A DNA stretch of 8,444 bases from Rhodobacter sp. (GTDB lineage Bacteria; Pseudomonadota; Alphaproteobacteria; Rhodobacterales; Rhodobacteraceae): contig PNNE01000074.1 in assembly GCA_013824055.1 (NCBI GenBank), positions 1-8,444 of the forward strand. Direction: 5' to 3'. Shown piece by piece: positions 1 to 5,943 of this stretch. The stretch's first letter is position 1, and every line of letters begins with the position of its first letter. Position numbers and translations under genes: made by a program. The notes beneath the pieces were generated by a model that was given only the letters and a program-made list of their open reading frames with translations, did no database searches and was not told the DNA's origin.

Positions 1-18
1 TTTAGCTGGAAGGCTACC
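1..18 (+). promoter_or_regulatory. serC ribosome-binding site within a small hairpin
   Basis: The Shine-Dalgarno sequence GGAAGG (8-13) lies 5 nt before the ATG at 19 and fixes the serC start. TAGC (3-6) can pair with GCTA (13-16), which places most of the Shine-Dalgarno in a 6-nt loop. Alphaproteobacterial serC genes are known to carry a conserved candidate cis-regulatory RNA, the serC motif. These 18 bases could be its 3' end, but the rest lies outside the window. The ribosome-binding site is clear; the leader interpretation is inference. Confidence 0.6.
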
Positions 19-1176
19 ATGACAGACCTGACTCCGCCGGCCAAGCGCCCGGCCAATCCGCGCTTCTCTTCTGGCCCCTGCGCCAAGATCCCCGGTTATT
101 CCCTTGACATGCTGGCCGACGCGCCCCTTGGCCGCTCGCACCGTGCCGCCGTCGGCAAGGCCAAGCTGCGCGAGGCGATCGACCTGACCCGCGACATCCT
201 TGGCGTGCCAGCCGACTACCGCATCGGCATCGTTCCCGCCTCGGACACCGGGGCGGTCGAGATGGCGATGTGGTCGCTGCTGGGCGCACGTCCGGTCGAG
301 ATGCTGGCCTGGGAGTCGTTCGGCGAGGGCTGGGTCACCGACGCGGTCAAGCAGCTGAAGCTGGATGCCACCGTCCGCAAGGCCCCCTACGGCCAGATCG
401 TCGATTTCGCCGAGGTGGATTTCGACCGCGACGTGGTCTTCACCTGGAACGGTACGACCTCGGGCGTTCGCCTGGCCAGCGGCGACGCGATCCCTGCCAG
501 CCGCGCGGGCCTCACGATCTGCGACGCGACCAGTGCGGCTTTCGCGATGGACCTGCCCTGGGACAAGCTCGACGTCACCACCTTCTCCTGGCAGAAGGTC
601 CTGGGCGGCGAGGGCGCGCATGGCGTCATCATCCTGTCGCCCCGCGCCGTCGAACGGCTGGAGACCTACGCCCCCGCCTGGCCGCTGCCAAAGATCTTCC
701 GGCTGACCGCCAAGGGCAAGCTGATCGAGGGCATCTTCCAGGGCGAGACGATCAACACCCCGTCCATGCTGGCGAACGAGGATTACCTCGTGGCGCTGAA
801 ATGGGCGCAGTCCATCGGCGGCCTGCCCGCCCTGATCGCCCGCGCCAATGCCAACGCCAAGGTCGTGCACGACTTCTGCGCGGCAAACCCCTGGATCGCC
901 AATCTGGCCGAAGATCCGGCGACGGCCTCGACCACCAGCGTCTGCCTCAGGTTCACCGACCCGCGCATCACCGACGGCGAGGCCTTCGCCAAGGCCGTCG
1001 CCAGGCGGATCGAGAAGGCGGGCGCGGGCTTCGACCTTGGCGCCTACCGCGACGCGCCGCCGGGCCTGCGGATCTGGTGCGGCTCGACGGTCGAGACGGC
1101 GGATGTCCGGGACCTGATGCCCTGGATCGCCCATGCCTTCCACGCCGAGATCGCGGCGCAGGCGCAGGCCGCCTAG
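19..1176 (+). CDS. serC: Phosphoserine aminotransferase SerC
   Basis: PLP-dependent class V aminotransferase, cytosolic. It converts 3-phosphohydroxypyruvate and glutamate to 3-phosphoserine and 2-oxoglutarate, and family members also act in vitamin B6 synthesis. The 385 residues start with a typical N-terminus (RFSSGPCAKIPGY). Visible motifs are SHR (40-42), WNGTTSG (143-149, near the cofactor ring and phosphate), D169 in CDATSAAF (contacts the pyridine nitrogen) and the Schiff-base lysine K193 in SWQKVLGGEGAHG. The sequence resembles the branch shared by alphaproteobacteria and Methanosarcina more than the shorter E. coli type. The ATG at 19 follows a good Shine-Dalgarno. serA lies 121 bp downstream on the same strand, so co-transcription is likely, although repeat hairpins intervene. 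No key residue appears to be missing. Confidence 0.97.
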   Translation: MTDLTPPAKRPANPRFSSGPCAKIPGYSLDMLADAPLGRSHRAAVGKAKLREAIDLTRDILGVPADYRIGIVPASDTGAVEMAMWSLLGARPVEMLAWESFGEGWVTDAVKQLKLDATVRKAPYGQIVDFAEVDFDRDVVFTWNGTTSGVRLASGDAIPASRAGLTICDATSAAFAMDLPWDKLDVTTFSWQKVLGGEGAHGVIILSPRAVERLETYAPAWPLPKIFRLTAKGKLIEGIFQGETINTPSMLANEDYLVALKWAQSIGGLPALIARANANAKVVHDFCAANPWIANLAEDPATASTTSVCLRFTDPRITDGEAFAKAVARRIEKAGAGFDLGAYRDAPPGLRIWCGSTVETADVRDLMPWIAHAFHAEIAAQAQAA

Positions 1177-1185
1177 GTGACCCCG

Positions 1186-1230
1186 CCCCGGACCTGATCC
1201 GGGGCCTGCCCCGGACCTGATCCGGGGCCT
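1186..1230. repeat. Two tandem copies of a palindromic REP-like repeat
   Basis: CCCCGGACCTGATCCGGGG occurs at 1186-1204 and again at 1209-1227, each followed by CCT, giving a 23-bp period. Each copy is itself an inverted repeat: CCCCGGA and TCCGGGG form a 7-bp stem around a 5-nt CCTGA loop. The copies are identical. The position directly after the serC stop and the palindromic shape are typical of intergenic REP-like elements. From memory, very similar units are widespread in alphaproteobacterial spacers; copy number in this genome cannot be judged here. Confidence 0.85.
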
Positions 1231-1244
1231 CCCTTCATCCCAAG

Positions 1245-1266
1245 AGGTCCCGGATCAAGTCCGGGA
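1245..1266 (-). repeat. Third, inverted copy of the REP-like repeat
   Basis: The reverse complement of this stretch matches copy 2 (1209-1230) at 19 of 22 positions. On its own it forms TCCCGGA/TCCGGGA (1248-1254 with 1260-1266) around TCAAG. With copy 2 it can form a 22-position stem across a 14-nt loop (1231-1244), with two C-A mismatches and one G-U pair. It ends 31 bp before the serA ATG. A serA promoter or an mRNA-processing or stabilising structure could lie here, but no clear promoter boxes or T-tract were seen. Confidence 0.8.
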
Positions 1267-1297
1267 CGCGTTGTCACCGAACACACAGGTTCACGAA

Positions 1298-2890
1298 ATG
1301 CCCAAAGTCCTGGTTTCCGACGAACTCTCCGAAACCGCCGTCCAGATCTTCCGCGATCGCGGGATCGCGGTCGACTACCTGCCGAAGCTTGGCAAGGACA
1401 AGGATGCGCTTGCCGCCGTCATCGACCAGTATGACGGCCTTGCCATCCGTTCGGCCACCAAGGTCACCGAAAAGCTGCTGGAACGCGCCACCAACCTCAA
1501 GGTCGTCGGCCGCGCCGGGATCGGGGTCGACAATGTCGACATTCCGGCCGCGTCCAAGAAGGGCGTCATCGTGATGAACACGCCCTTCGGCAATTCCATC
1601 ACGACGGCGGAACATGCCATCGCGATGATGTTCGCCGTGGCCCGTCAACTGCCCGAGGCGAACGCCTCGACCCATTGCGGCAAGTGGGAAAAGTCCAAGT
1701 TCATGGGGGTCGAGCTGTTCAACAAGACCCTCGGCGTGATCGGGGCGGGCAACATCGGCGGCATCGTCTGCGACCGCGCGGTGGGCCTGCACATGAAGGT
1801 CATCGCCTATGACCCCTTCCTGTCGGAGGATCGCGCCAGGACCCTGGGCGTCCAGAAGGTCGAACTGGACGAGCTGCTGGCGCGTGCCGATTTCATCACC
1901 CTCCACGTCCCGCTGACCGACAAGACCCGCAACATCCTGTCGGCGGAGAACCTGGCGAAAACCCGGAAAGGCGTGCGCATCATCAACTGCGCCCGGGGTG
2001 GCCTGATCGACGAGGCAGCCCTGGCCGAGGCCCTCAGGTCCGGCCATGTCGCCGGGGCGGCGCTGGATGTGTTCGAAACCGAACCCGCCACCGAAAACCC
2101 GTTGTTCAACCTGCCGAACGTGGTCTGCACCCCGCATCTTGGCGCGGCCACCACCGAGGCGCAGGAAAACGTGGCGCTGCAAGTGGCCGAGCAGATGGCC
2201 GACTACCTGCTGACCGGCGCGGTGCAGAACGCGCTGAACATGCCGAACGTCACCGCGGAAGAGGCCGCCGTGATGGGCCCCTGGATTCAGCTTGCCAGCC
2301 ACCTTGGCAGCTTCATCGGCCAGATGACGGAAGAGCCGATCAAGGCGATCAACATCCTCTATGACGGCTCGGTCGCCGAGATGAACCTGGCCGCGCTGAA
2401 CCAGGCGGTGATTGCCGGCGTGCTGAAAGCGCAGAACCCGGACGTGAACCTCGTCTCCGCCCCCGTGGTGGCGAAAGAGAAGGGCATCCAGGTCTCGACC
2501 ACCCGGCAGGAAAAGACCGGGGTCTTCGACGCCTACATCAAGGTCACGATGGTCACCGACAAGCGCGAACGCTCGGTCGCGGGAACCTGCTTTTCCGACG
2601 GCAAGCCCCGCTTCATCCAGATCAAGGGCATCAACGTCGACGCCGAGATCGGCCGGCACATGCTCTACACCGCCAACGAGGACGTGCCGGGCATCATCGG
2701 CCTCCTGGGCATGACGATGGGCAAGAACAACGTCAACATCGCGAACTTCACCCTGGGCCGGTCGGGCATCGGCCAGGATGCCATCGCGATCCTCTACCTC
2801 GACCAGCCGATCGACCCGCGCGTGATCGAGACGCTGGAGGGCACCGGCATGTTCAGCCAGGTCAAGGCCTTGCAGTTCGACGTCGCCTGA
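1298..2890 (+). CDS. serA: D-3-phosphoglycerate dehydrogenase SerA
   Basis: Catalyses the committed step of serine biosynthesis, oxidising 3-phosphoglycerate to 3-phosphohydroxypyruvate with NAD+. The product is 530 residues, the usual length of the long, ACT-containing form. Order: substrate-binding half (about 1-100), NAD-binding Rossmann domain with GAGNIG (149-154), the rest of the substrate domain to about 315, an intervening (ASB-type) domain (about 320-450), and a C-terminal ACT domain (about 456-528) that in this family senses serine. The catalytic triad is visible: R233 (in NCARGG), E262 (in FETEP) and H280 (in TPHLGAATT). Its 29- and 18-residue spacings match the long-form enzymes. 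An in-frame TTG nine codons upstream (1271) is possible, but MPKVLVSDE is the normal N-terminus. The Shine-Dalgarno is weak (AGG, 1287-1289), which suggests translation may depend on the serC transcript or on context. Confidence 0.98.
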   Translation: MPKVLVSDELSETAVQIFRDRGIAVDYLPKLGKDKDALAAVIDQYDGLAIRSATKVTEKLLERATNLKVVGRAGIGVDNVDIPAASKKGVIVMNTPFGNSITTAEHAIAMMFAVARQLPEANASTHCGKWEKSKFMGVELFNKTLGVIGAGNIGGIVCDRAVGLHMKVIAYDPFLSEDRARTLGVQKVELDELLARADFITLHVPLTDKTRNILSAENLAKTRKGVRIINCARGGLIDEAALAEALRSGHVAGAALDVFETEPATENPLFNLPNVVCTPHLGAATTEAQENVALQVAEQMADYLLTGAVQNALNMPNVTAEEAAVMGPWIQLASHLGSFIGQMTEEPIKAINILYDGSVAEMNLAALNQAVIAGVLKAQNPDVNLVSAPVVAKEKGIQVSTTRQEKTGVFDAYIKVTMVTDKRERSVAGTCFSDGKPRFIQIKGINVDAEIGRHMLYTANEDVPGIIGLLGMTMGKNNVNIANFTLGRSGIGQDAIAILYLDQPIDPRVIETLEGTGMFSQVKALQFDVA

Positions 2891-2899
2891 CCCGCCCCG

Positions 2900-2927
2900 C
2901 CTCGGCCGGGCATCCGCCTGGCCGAGG
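2900..2927 (+). terminator. Strong hairpin downstream of serA
   Basis: Ten bases after the serA stop, 2900-2911 pairs with 2916-2927: 12 consecutive pairs (one G-U) around the tetraloop ATCC. The position suits a transcription terminator or 3'-end stabiliser for the serine transcript. No run of T follows it (the next bases are CCGACATGC), so it is not a canonical intrinsic terminator. It could be a Rho-linked end or an mRNA-protecting structure. Confidence 0.5.
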
Positions 2928-3041
2928 CCGACATGCTGCTCGCCGACCTCGCTCACGCCCCCGCCGATCTTGCGGCGCAGGTCCGGCGACGCCGCGCTCG
3001 ACCGCTGCCGGATGCTTCCCGCCCCCGACGCCCGACCGCTC

Positions 3042-3070
3042 TTGCCCTTTCACTTTTGCGCAAATATCCC
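3042..3070 (+). promoter_or_regulatory. Possible sigma-70 promoter for the phosphoesterase gene
   Basis: TTGCCC (3042-3047) and TATCCC (3065-3070) are separated by 17 bp. They sit in the only AT-richer patch of the serA-phosphoesterase gap. A start near 3077 would give a leader of about 45 nt beginning at the GC-rich hairpin at 3078. Both boxes are imperfect, so this is a prediction only. The palindrome TTTTGCGCAAA overlapping the spacer (3054-3064) could alternatively be an operator. Confidence 0.35.
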
Positions 3071-3077
3071 ACGGGGG

Positions 3078-3121
3078 TCCGGGGGTGTGAACCCCCCGGA
3101 AGTAGCCAAGGACACCCCGGC
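3078..3121 (+). promoter_or_regulatory. GC-rich leader with two alternative hairpins and the phosphoesterase RBS
   Basis: TCCGGGGG (3078-3085) pairs perfectly with CCCCCGGA (3093-3100) around a 7-nt loop. Alternatively, 3079-3088 can pair with ACACCCCGG (3112-3120), giving nine pairs with one bulged G at 3085. The two foldings exclude each other. The second abuts the start codon at 3122 and touches the Shine-Dalgarno AAGGA (3108-3112). This could influence translation. No known riboswitch class is recognised, and the structure may simply be a common GC-rich intergenic hairpin. Confidence 0.4.
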
Positions 3122-3877
3122 ATGCACCTCTACGCCATCGGCGACATCCATGGTCACCTGAAGCTTCTGCAGGCCGCCCACGACCTGATCGCCGACGACA
3201 TGGCCCGTCACGGCCAGGGACAGGTGATCCACGTCGGCGACCTTGTCGACCGCGGGCCCGACAGCTGTGGCGTGATCGACTACCTTTGCCGGGGCCAGGC
3301 GCGGGGCGAGGACTGGGTGGTCCTGAAGGGCAACCATGACCGGATGTTCCGCCGCTTCCTGGACAATCCCGATGACCCCGAACCCGGCCTGCGCTCCACC
3401 TTCAGCTGGCTTCATCCCCAGATTGGCGGGCCTGCGACGCTGGCGTCCTACGGCGTCTCCAGGGCCGCCGACCGGCCGATCCCGAAGGTCCATGCCGACG
3501 CCCTTGCCGCGGTCCCGCAGGCGCATCGCGATTTCCTTGCGGCCCTGCCCGCGATGCACCGGGCCGGGGACAGCCTCTTTGTCCACGCCGGCCTGCGCCC
3601 CGGCGTGCCGCTGGACCAGCAAAGCGAGACCGACCTGGTCTGGATCCGCGACCTCTTCCTGATCGAGGTGGAAAGCTTCGGCCCCCTCGTCGTCCACGGC
3701 CACACGGCCATCGACCAGGCCACCCATTACGGCAACCGCATCAACCTCGACAGCGGGGCGGCCTATGGCGGGCCGCTCTCGGCCGTGGTGATCGAGGGGC
3801 GTGAGGCTGCTCTCCTGACCCCCCAGGGCCGCAAGAAACTGCCCGGCCCGCCGCCCATGCTGTTCGGGAACGGCTAG
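3122..3877 (+). CDS. PPP-type metallophosphoesterase (serine/threonine phosphatase-like)
   Basis: A cytosolic, dinuclear-metal phosphoesterase of the calcineurin-like superfamily, 251 residues. All signature motifs are in order: GDIHG (7-11), GDLVDRG (39-45), GNHD (70-73), FVHAG (153-157) and HGHT (192-195). GDxVDRG plus GNHD places it with the PPP family, which includes protein phosphatases such as PrpA/PrpB and the ApaH diadenosine tetraphosphatases. Sequence alone does not separate a protein substrate from Ap4A. It is not a SerB-type phosphoserine phosphatase, which belongs to the unrelated HAD superfamily. The ATG at 3122 is chosen because AAGGA lies 9 nt upstream and GDIHG follows at once, as is usual. 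The frame stays open back to 2933, but that stretch looks non-coding. The 3' end overlaps the convergent gene by 4 bp. Confidence 0.9.
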   Translation: MHLYAIGDIHGHLKLLQAAHDLIADDMARHGQGQVIHVGDLVDRGPDSCGVIDYLCRGQARGEDWVVLKGNHDRMFRRFLDNPDDPEPGLRSTFSWLHPQIGGPATLASYGVSRAADRPIPKVHADALAAVPQAHRDFLAALPAMHRAGDSLFVHAGLRPGVPLDQQSETDLVWIRDLFLIEVESFGPLVVHGHTAIDQATHYGNRINLDSGAAYGGPLSAVVIEGREAALLTPQGRKKLPGPPPMLFGNG

Positions 3878-4095
3878 GGATGCTCGCGCCGGATCAGGCG
3901 CTTGACCGACCGGCCGCCCAGATAGCCGAAGACCACTGTCGCCAGCCCCACCACCTCGGCAATCGCCGGGCCTTCCGGCAGGCCGCGCAGCGCCAGGGCG
4001 ACGCCGGTCAGGGCAAAGCCCCCCGCGCTGGCACAAAGCCAGAACCACAACTCACCCCGCGTCGGGCCGAAACGCCACGGGTTTCTGTCGTCCAT
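3874..4095 (-). CDS. Small two-helix membrane protein, unknown function
   Basis: Predicted product of 73 residues, not recognised as a named family. It begins MDDRNPWRFGPTRGE. Two hydrophobic segments follow (about residues 16-35 and 43-61), separated by a short polar turn (RGLPEGPAIAE). The tail is strongly basic (GGRSVKRLIRREHP), so it should be an inner-membrane hairpin with the tail probably cytoplasmic. The start is well supported: AGGAGG (complement of 4101-4106) lies 5 nt before the ATG. A longer in-frame start at 4131 has weaker support. The gene is convergent with the phosphoesterase and the two stop codons share CTAG (3874-3877). It is divergent from the DUF2585 gene. Similarity to small phage holins is only superficial. 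Confidence 0.78.
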   Translation of the reverse strand: MDDRNPWRFGPTRGELWFWLCASAGGFALTGVALALRGLPEGPAIAEVVGLATVVFGYLGGRSVKRLIRREHP

Positions 4096-4193
4096 CCGCG
4101 CCTCCTGCGCCTTTGCCACAACGGTCCACAAACTTCCCGACCTCCGGCATGCCGCGCTTTACCGACGGCGCGGGCCATGATTGCCTGCCCCGC
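4096..4193. promoter_or_regulatory. Divergent intergenic region between two membrane-protein genes
   Basis: This 98-bp spacer must hold start signals for both flanking genes. It contains the - strand Shine-Dalgarno (4101-4106), a direct repeat CCACAA at 4116-4121 and 4126-4131 spaced exactly 10 bp, and a 10-bp perfect palindrome CGGCATGCCG (4145-4154). Any of these could be protein-binding sites. No convincing -35/-10 pair is visible on either strand. Confidence 0.35.
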
Positions 4194-4766
4194 ATGACAG
4201 CCAGCGCCCGGAACCGCCTGACCCCGATCCTGATCACTCTCGGGATCACGCTTCTTACGGCCGGCTACCTGTTGTGGATCGGTCGAGAGCCGATCTGCAA
4301 ATGCGGCCATGTCAGCCTCTGGCACGGCCAGGTGGTCAGTGCCGAGAACTCGCAGCACCTGACGGACTGGTACACCCCCAGTCACATCATCCACGGCTTC
4401 CTGTTCTACGGCGCGCTCTGGCTGGTGGCGCGGCGGCTGTCCTTCGGCTGGCGGCTTTCGATCGCGACGCTGGTCGAATGCGCCTGGGAGATCGTCGAGA
4501 ATTCGGATGCGGTGATCGAACGCTACCGGACAGTGACGATCTCGCTGGACTACTACGGCGACAGCGTCATCAACACGGTCTTCGACGTCTTCGCGATGAT
4601 CCTGGGCTTCTGGCTGGCGTCCAGGCTGCCGGTCTGGGCCACTGTCGCGCTGATCCTGGTGTTCGAGATCGGGACCATGTGGATCATCCGCGACGGGCTG
4701 GCACTGAACGTGCTGATGCTGCTCTGGCCGCAGGACTGGATCGCCACCTGGCAGGCCGGGCGCTGA
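4194..4766 (+). CDS. DUF2585 / UPF0314 family integral membrane protein
   Basis: 190 residues, the usual length of this alphaproteobacterial family, whose function is unknown. An N-terminal helix (about 11-30) is followed by a polar stretch with CxCGH (35-39), NSQH (52-55) and DWYTPSHIIHG (58-68). Further helices lie at about 65-82, 86-101, 125-145 and 147-178. Conserved-looking polar residues fall in or beside the helices: E95 and WEIVEN (98-103), then YYGDSVINTVFD (120-131). This arrangement of His, Cys, Glu, Asn and Asp at the membrane could suggest metal binding or catalysis, but that is inference. The start is less certain than for the neighbours: no Shine-Dalgarno precedes 4194, and in-frame ATGs exist at 4113 and 4149. 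The ATG at 4194 is preferred because it starts the family-like N-terminus. It converges on the MFS gene with a 24-bp gap and no visible terminator. Confidence 0.92.
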   Translation: MTASARNRLTPILITLGITLLTAGYLLWIGREPICKCGHVSLWHGQVVSAENSQHLTDWYTPSHIIHGFLFYGALWLVARRLSFGWRLSIATLVECAWEIVENSDAVIERYRTVTISLDYYGDSVINTVFDVFAMILGFWLASRLPVWATVALILVFEIGTMWIIRDGLALNVLMLLWPQDWIATWQAGR

Positions 4767-4790
4767 CCGGGCAGTCTTTGCAGAATTCCG

Positions 4791-5891
4791 TCAGACCCGC
4801 ATCCGTCGCAGGGACAGCAGCGCCGCGACCGTGGCCGTCCCCAGCAGCGCCGCGCTGACCCAGAAGAAGCCCCGGTCCCCCATGCCTGGCAGCAGCGGCG
4901 CCAGCACCAGCGGCGTCACGATCGCGCCCACCAGGCCCGAGGCGACGATGGTCGGCGGCACCCGGCTATCCTCGCCCATCTTGCCGCTGGCCGTCACGTA
5001 ATAGCCCGGAAAGAACACCCCGGCCGAGGCCCCCATCGCCACGAAGAACACCGCGGGGGAAAGCGTGGCCGCCCCCAGCGCAAAGACCGCCGCCGAACCG
5101 ATGGACAGGGTGTAAAGCACGAAGGGCTCGACCCGGTGGGCCACGAAGATCAGCGCGACCCTGGCCAGGAGGAAGACCACGAAGAACAGGCTCAGCAGCT
5201 CGGAGGCCCGTGTCTCCTCCACCCCCGCCCGGATCAGTGCGCTGGGGCCAAGACCCGCCAGGCTCGCCTCCATCCCGATGGCCAGCGCCCCGAAGGCCAG
5301 GATGCCCCAATGCGGCCGGAACGCCTTGACCGGGCCCGACTGCGCCACCACCTCGCGCCCCGCCGATCCGGCCAGCGCCCAGATCACTGCCAGCGCCACG
5401 GCCAGGACGCCGAAAGTCAGGGCCGGATCGCTGCCCAGCCAGACGAAGGCCAGCGGCGCGGCGATGGCGCCCACGCCGAAGGTCGCGTTCAGCAGGCTCA
5501 GCATCGACGGCCCCCTGACCCCGAAGGCCCGCATGACCCGAGGGTTGAACACCGCCGTCGCCATGCCGTAGCCCACTCCGAACAGCACGCCTCCCACCAG
5601 GGTCAGTGCCCAGTTCGGGCTGACCGCCATCAGCCCGGTGCCCGCCGCCATCGCCGCCAGCGTCGGCCGGGGCCCGATCCGCGCGCCCTTGAAGTACATC
5701 ACCCCGACGCCCAGGAAGCAGCCACCCCACAGCAGGGCGACAAACAGCCCCGCCTCGCCCTGCCCCAGTGCAAAGTCGCGCATGTAAACCGGCAGGGCCG
5801 GCCCGAACAGCGCCTGCCCCGCACCCATCATCACGAAGGTCGCCACTCCGACGAAAAGCAGCGCCGCATGGGCCCGGATCAGGTCTTTCAC
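4791..5891 (-). CDS. Major facilitator superfamily transporter
   Basis: 366 residues with about twelve hydrophobic helices, spread from residue 10 to the basic tail RRMRV, so an inner-membrane secondary transporter. After helix 2 a motif-A-like loop reads FKGARIGPRPTL, a degenerate form of the usual GxxxDRxGRR. Helix 1 ends GPALPVYMRDFALGQGEAG, the common MFS pattern, and NATFGVGA in helix 5 recalls the sugar-porter-like FucP/YfkF type. The substrate cannot be assigned; a drug or sugar exporter or importer is equally possible. The protein is slightly shorter than the usual 380-420 residues, with tight loops but no missing helix. Translation starts at GTG, with GGGAGA (complement of 5897-5902) 5 nt upstream. 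It is divergent from the thiolase gene. Confidence 0.93.
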   Translation of the reverse strand: MKDLIRAHAALLFVGVATFVMMGAGQALFGPALPVYMRDFALGQGEAGLFVALLWGGCFLGVGVMYFKGARIGPRPTLAAMAAGTGLMAVSPNWALTLVGGVLFGVGYGMATAVFNPRVMRAFGVRGPSMLSLLNATFGVGAIAAPLAFVWLGSDPALTFGVLAVALAVIWALAGSAGREVVAQSGPVKAFRPHWGILAFGALAIGMEASLAGLGPSALIRAGVEETRASELLSLFFVVFLLARVALIFVAHRVEPFVLYTLSIGSAAVFALGAATLSPAVFFVAMGASAGVFFPGYYVTASGKMGEDSRVPPTIVASGLVGAIVTPLVLAPLLPGMGDRGFFWVSAALLGTATVAALLSLRRMRV

Positions 5892-5913
5892 GTCGCTCTC
5901 CCGCTGGTGCGCC

Positions 5914-5943
5914 TGATCTCCCTTGACTGTTAGCGCATGTCAA
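5914..5943 (-). promoter_or_regulatory. Candidate promoter for the MFS gene, overlapping an inverted repeat
   Basis: On the - strand a perfect TTGACA (complement of 5938-5943) is followed after 18 bp by AGATCA (complement of 5914-5919), a weak -10. The start would lie about 15 bases before the GTG codon. On the + strand TTGACT (5923-5928) faces it, so TTGAC/GTCAA forms an inverted repeat with 11 bp between the arms (5923-5943). It may be an operator or a pair of opposed -35 boxes. No matching -10 was seen for the thiolase direction. Confidence 0.4.

Noticed and set aside
270..1220. A 316-codon + strand frame overlapping serC
   Set aside because: Arg/Gly/Pro-rich out-of-frame translation inside serC, without a ribosome-binding site or domain.
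1274..2956. A 560-codon open frame on the - strand covering the whole of serA
   Set aside because: It mirrors serA codon positions; in GC-rich genes the antisense frame often lacks stops. Its translation is rich in Asp, His, Gly and Arg with no domain, while serA has a full catalytic and ACT architecture.
2933..3121. A 63-codon N-terminal extension of the phosphoesterase
   Set aside because: The stretch is Arg/Pro-rich, runs through the hairpin region, and the family begins right at MHLYAIGDIHG; AAGGA supports the start at 3122.
3122..3877. The phosphoesterase as the missing phosphoserine phosphatase of the serine pathway
   Set aside because: Attractive because it follows serC-serA, but SerB is a HAD enzyme with DxDxT, and this protein has PPP motifs. 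A separate hairpin and possible promoter also separate it from serA.
3050..4048. A 332-codon open frame on the - strand across the phosphoesterase
   Set aside because: Antisense shadow of a gene with all five metal-binding motifs; the translation shows no recognisable motif and starts inside the leader.
5278..5571. A + strand open frame of about 97 codons inside the MFS gene
   Set aside because: Antisense shadow of a gene with twelve clear membrane helices; no ribosome-binding site or motif.
5874..5886. A further copy of the GACCTGATCCGGG repeat on the - strand
   Set aside because: The 13-base match encodes residues 3-7 of the MFS protein (DLIRA) and lacks the paired half of the palindrome, so coincidence in GC-rich code is the simpler explanation.
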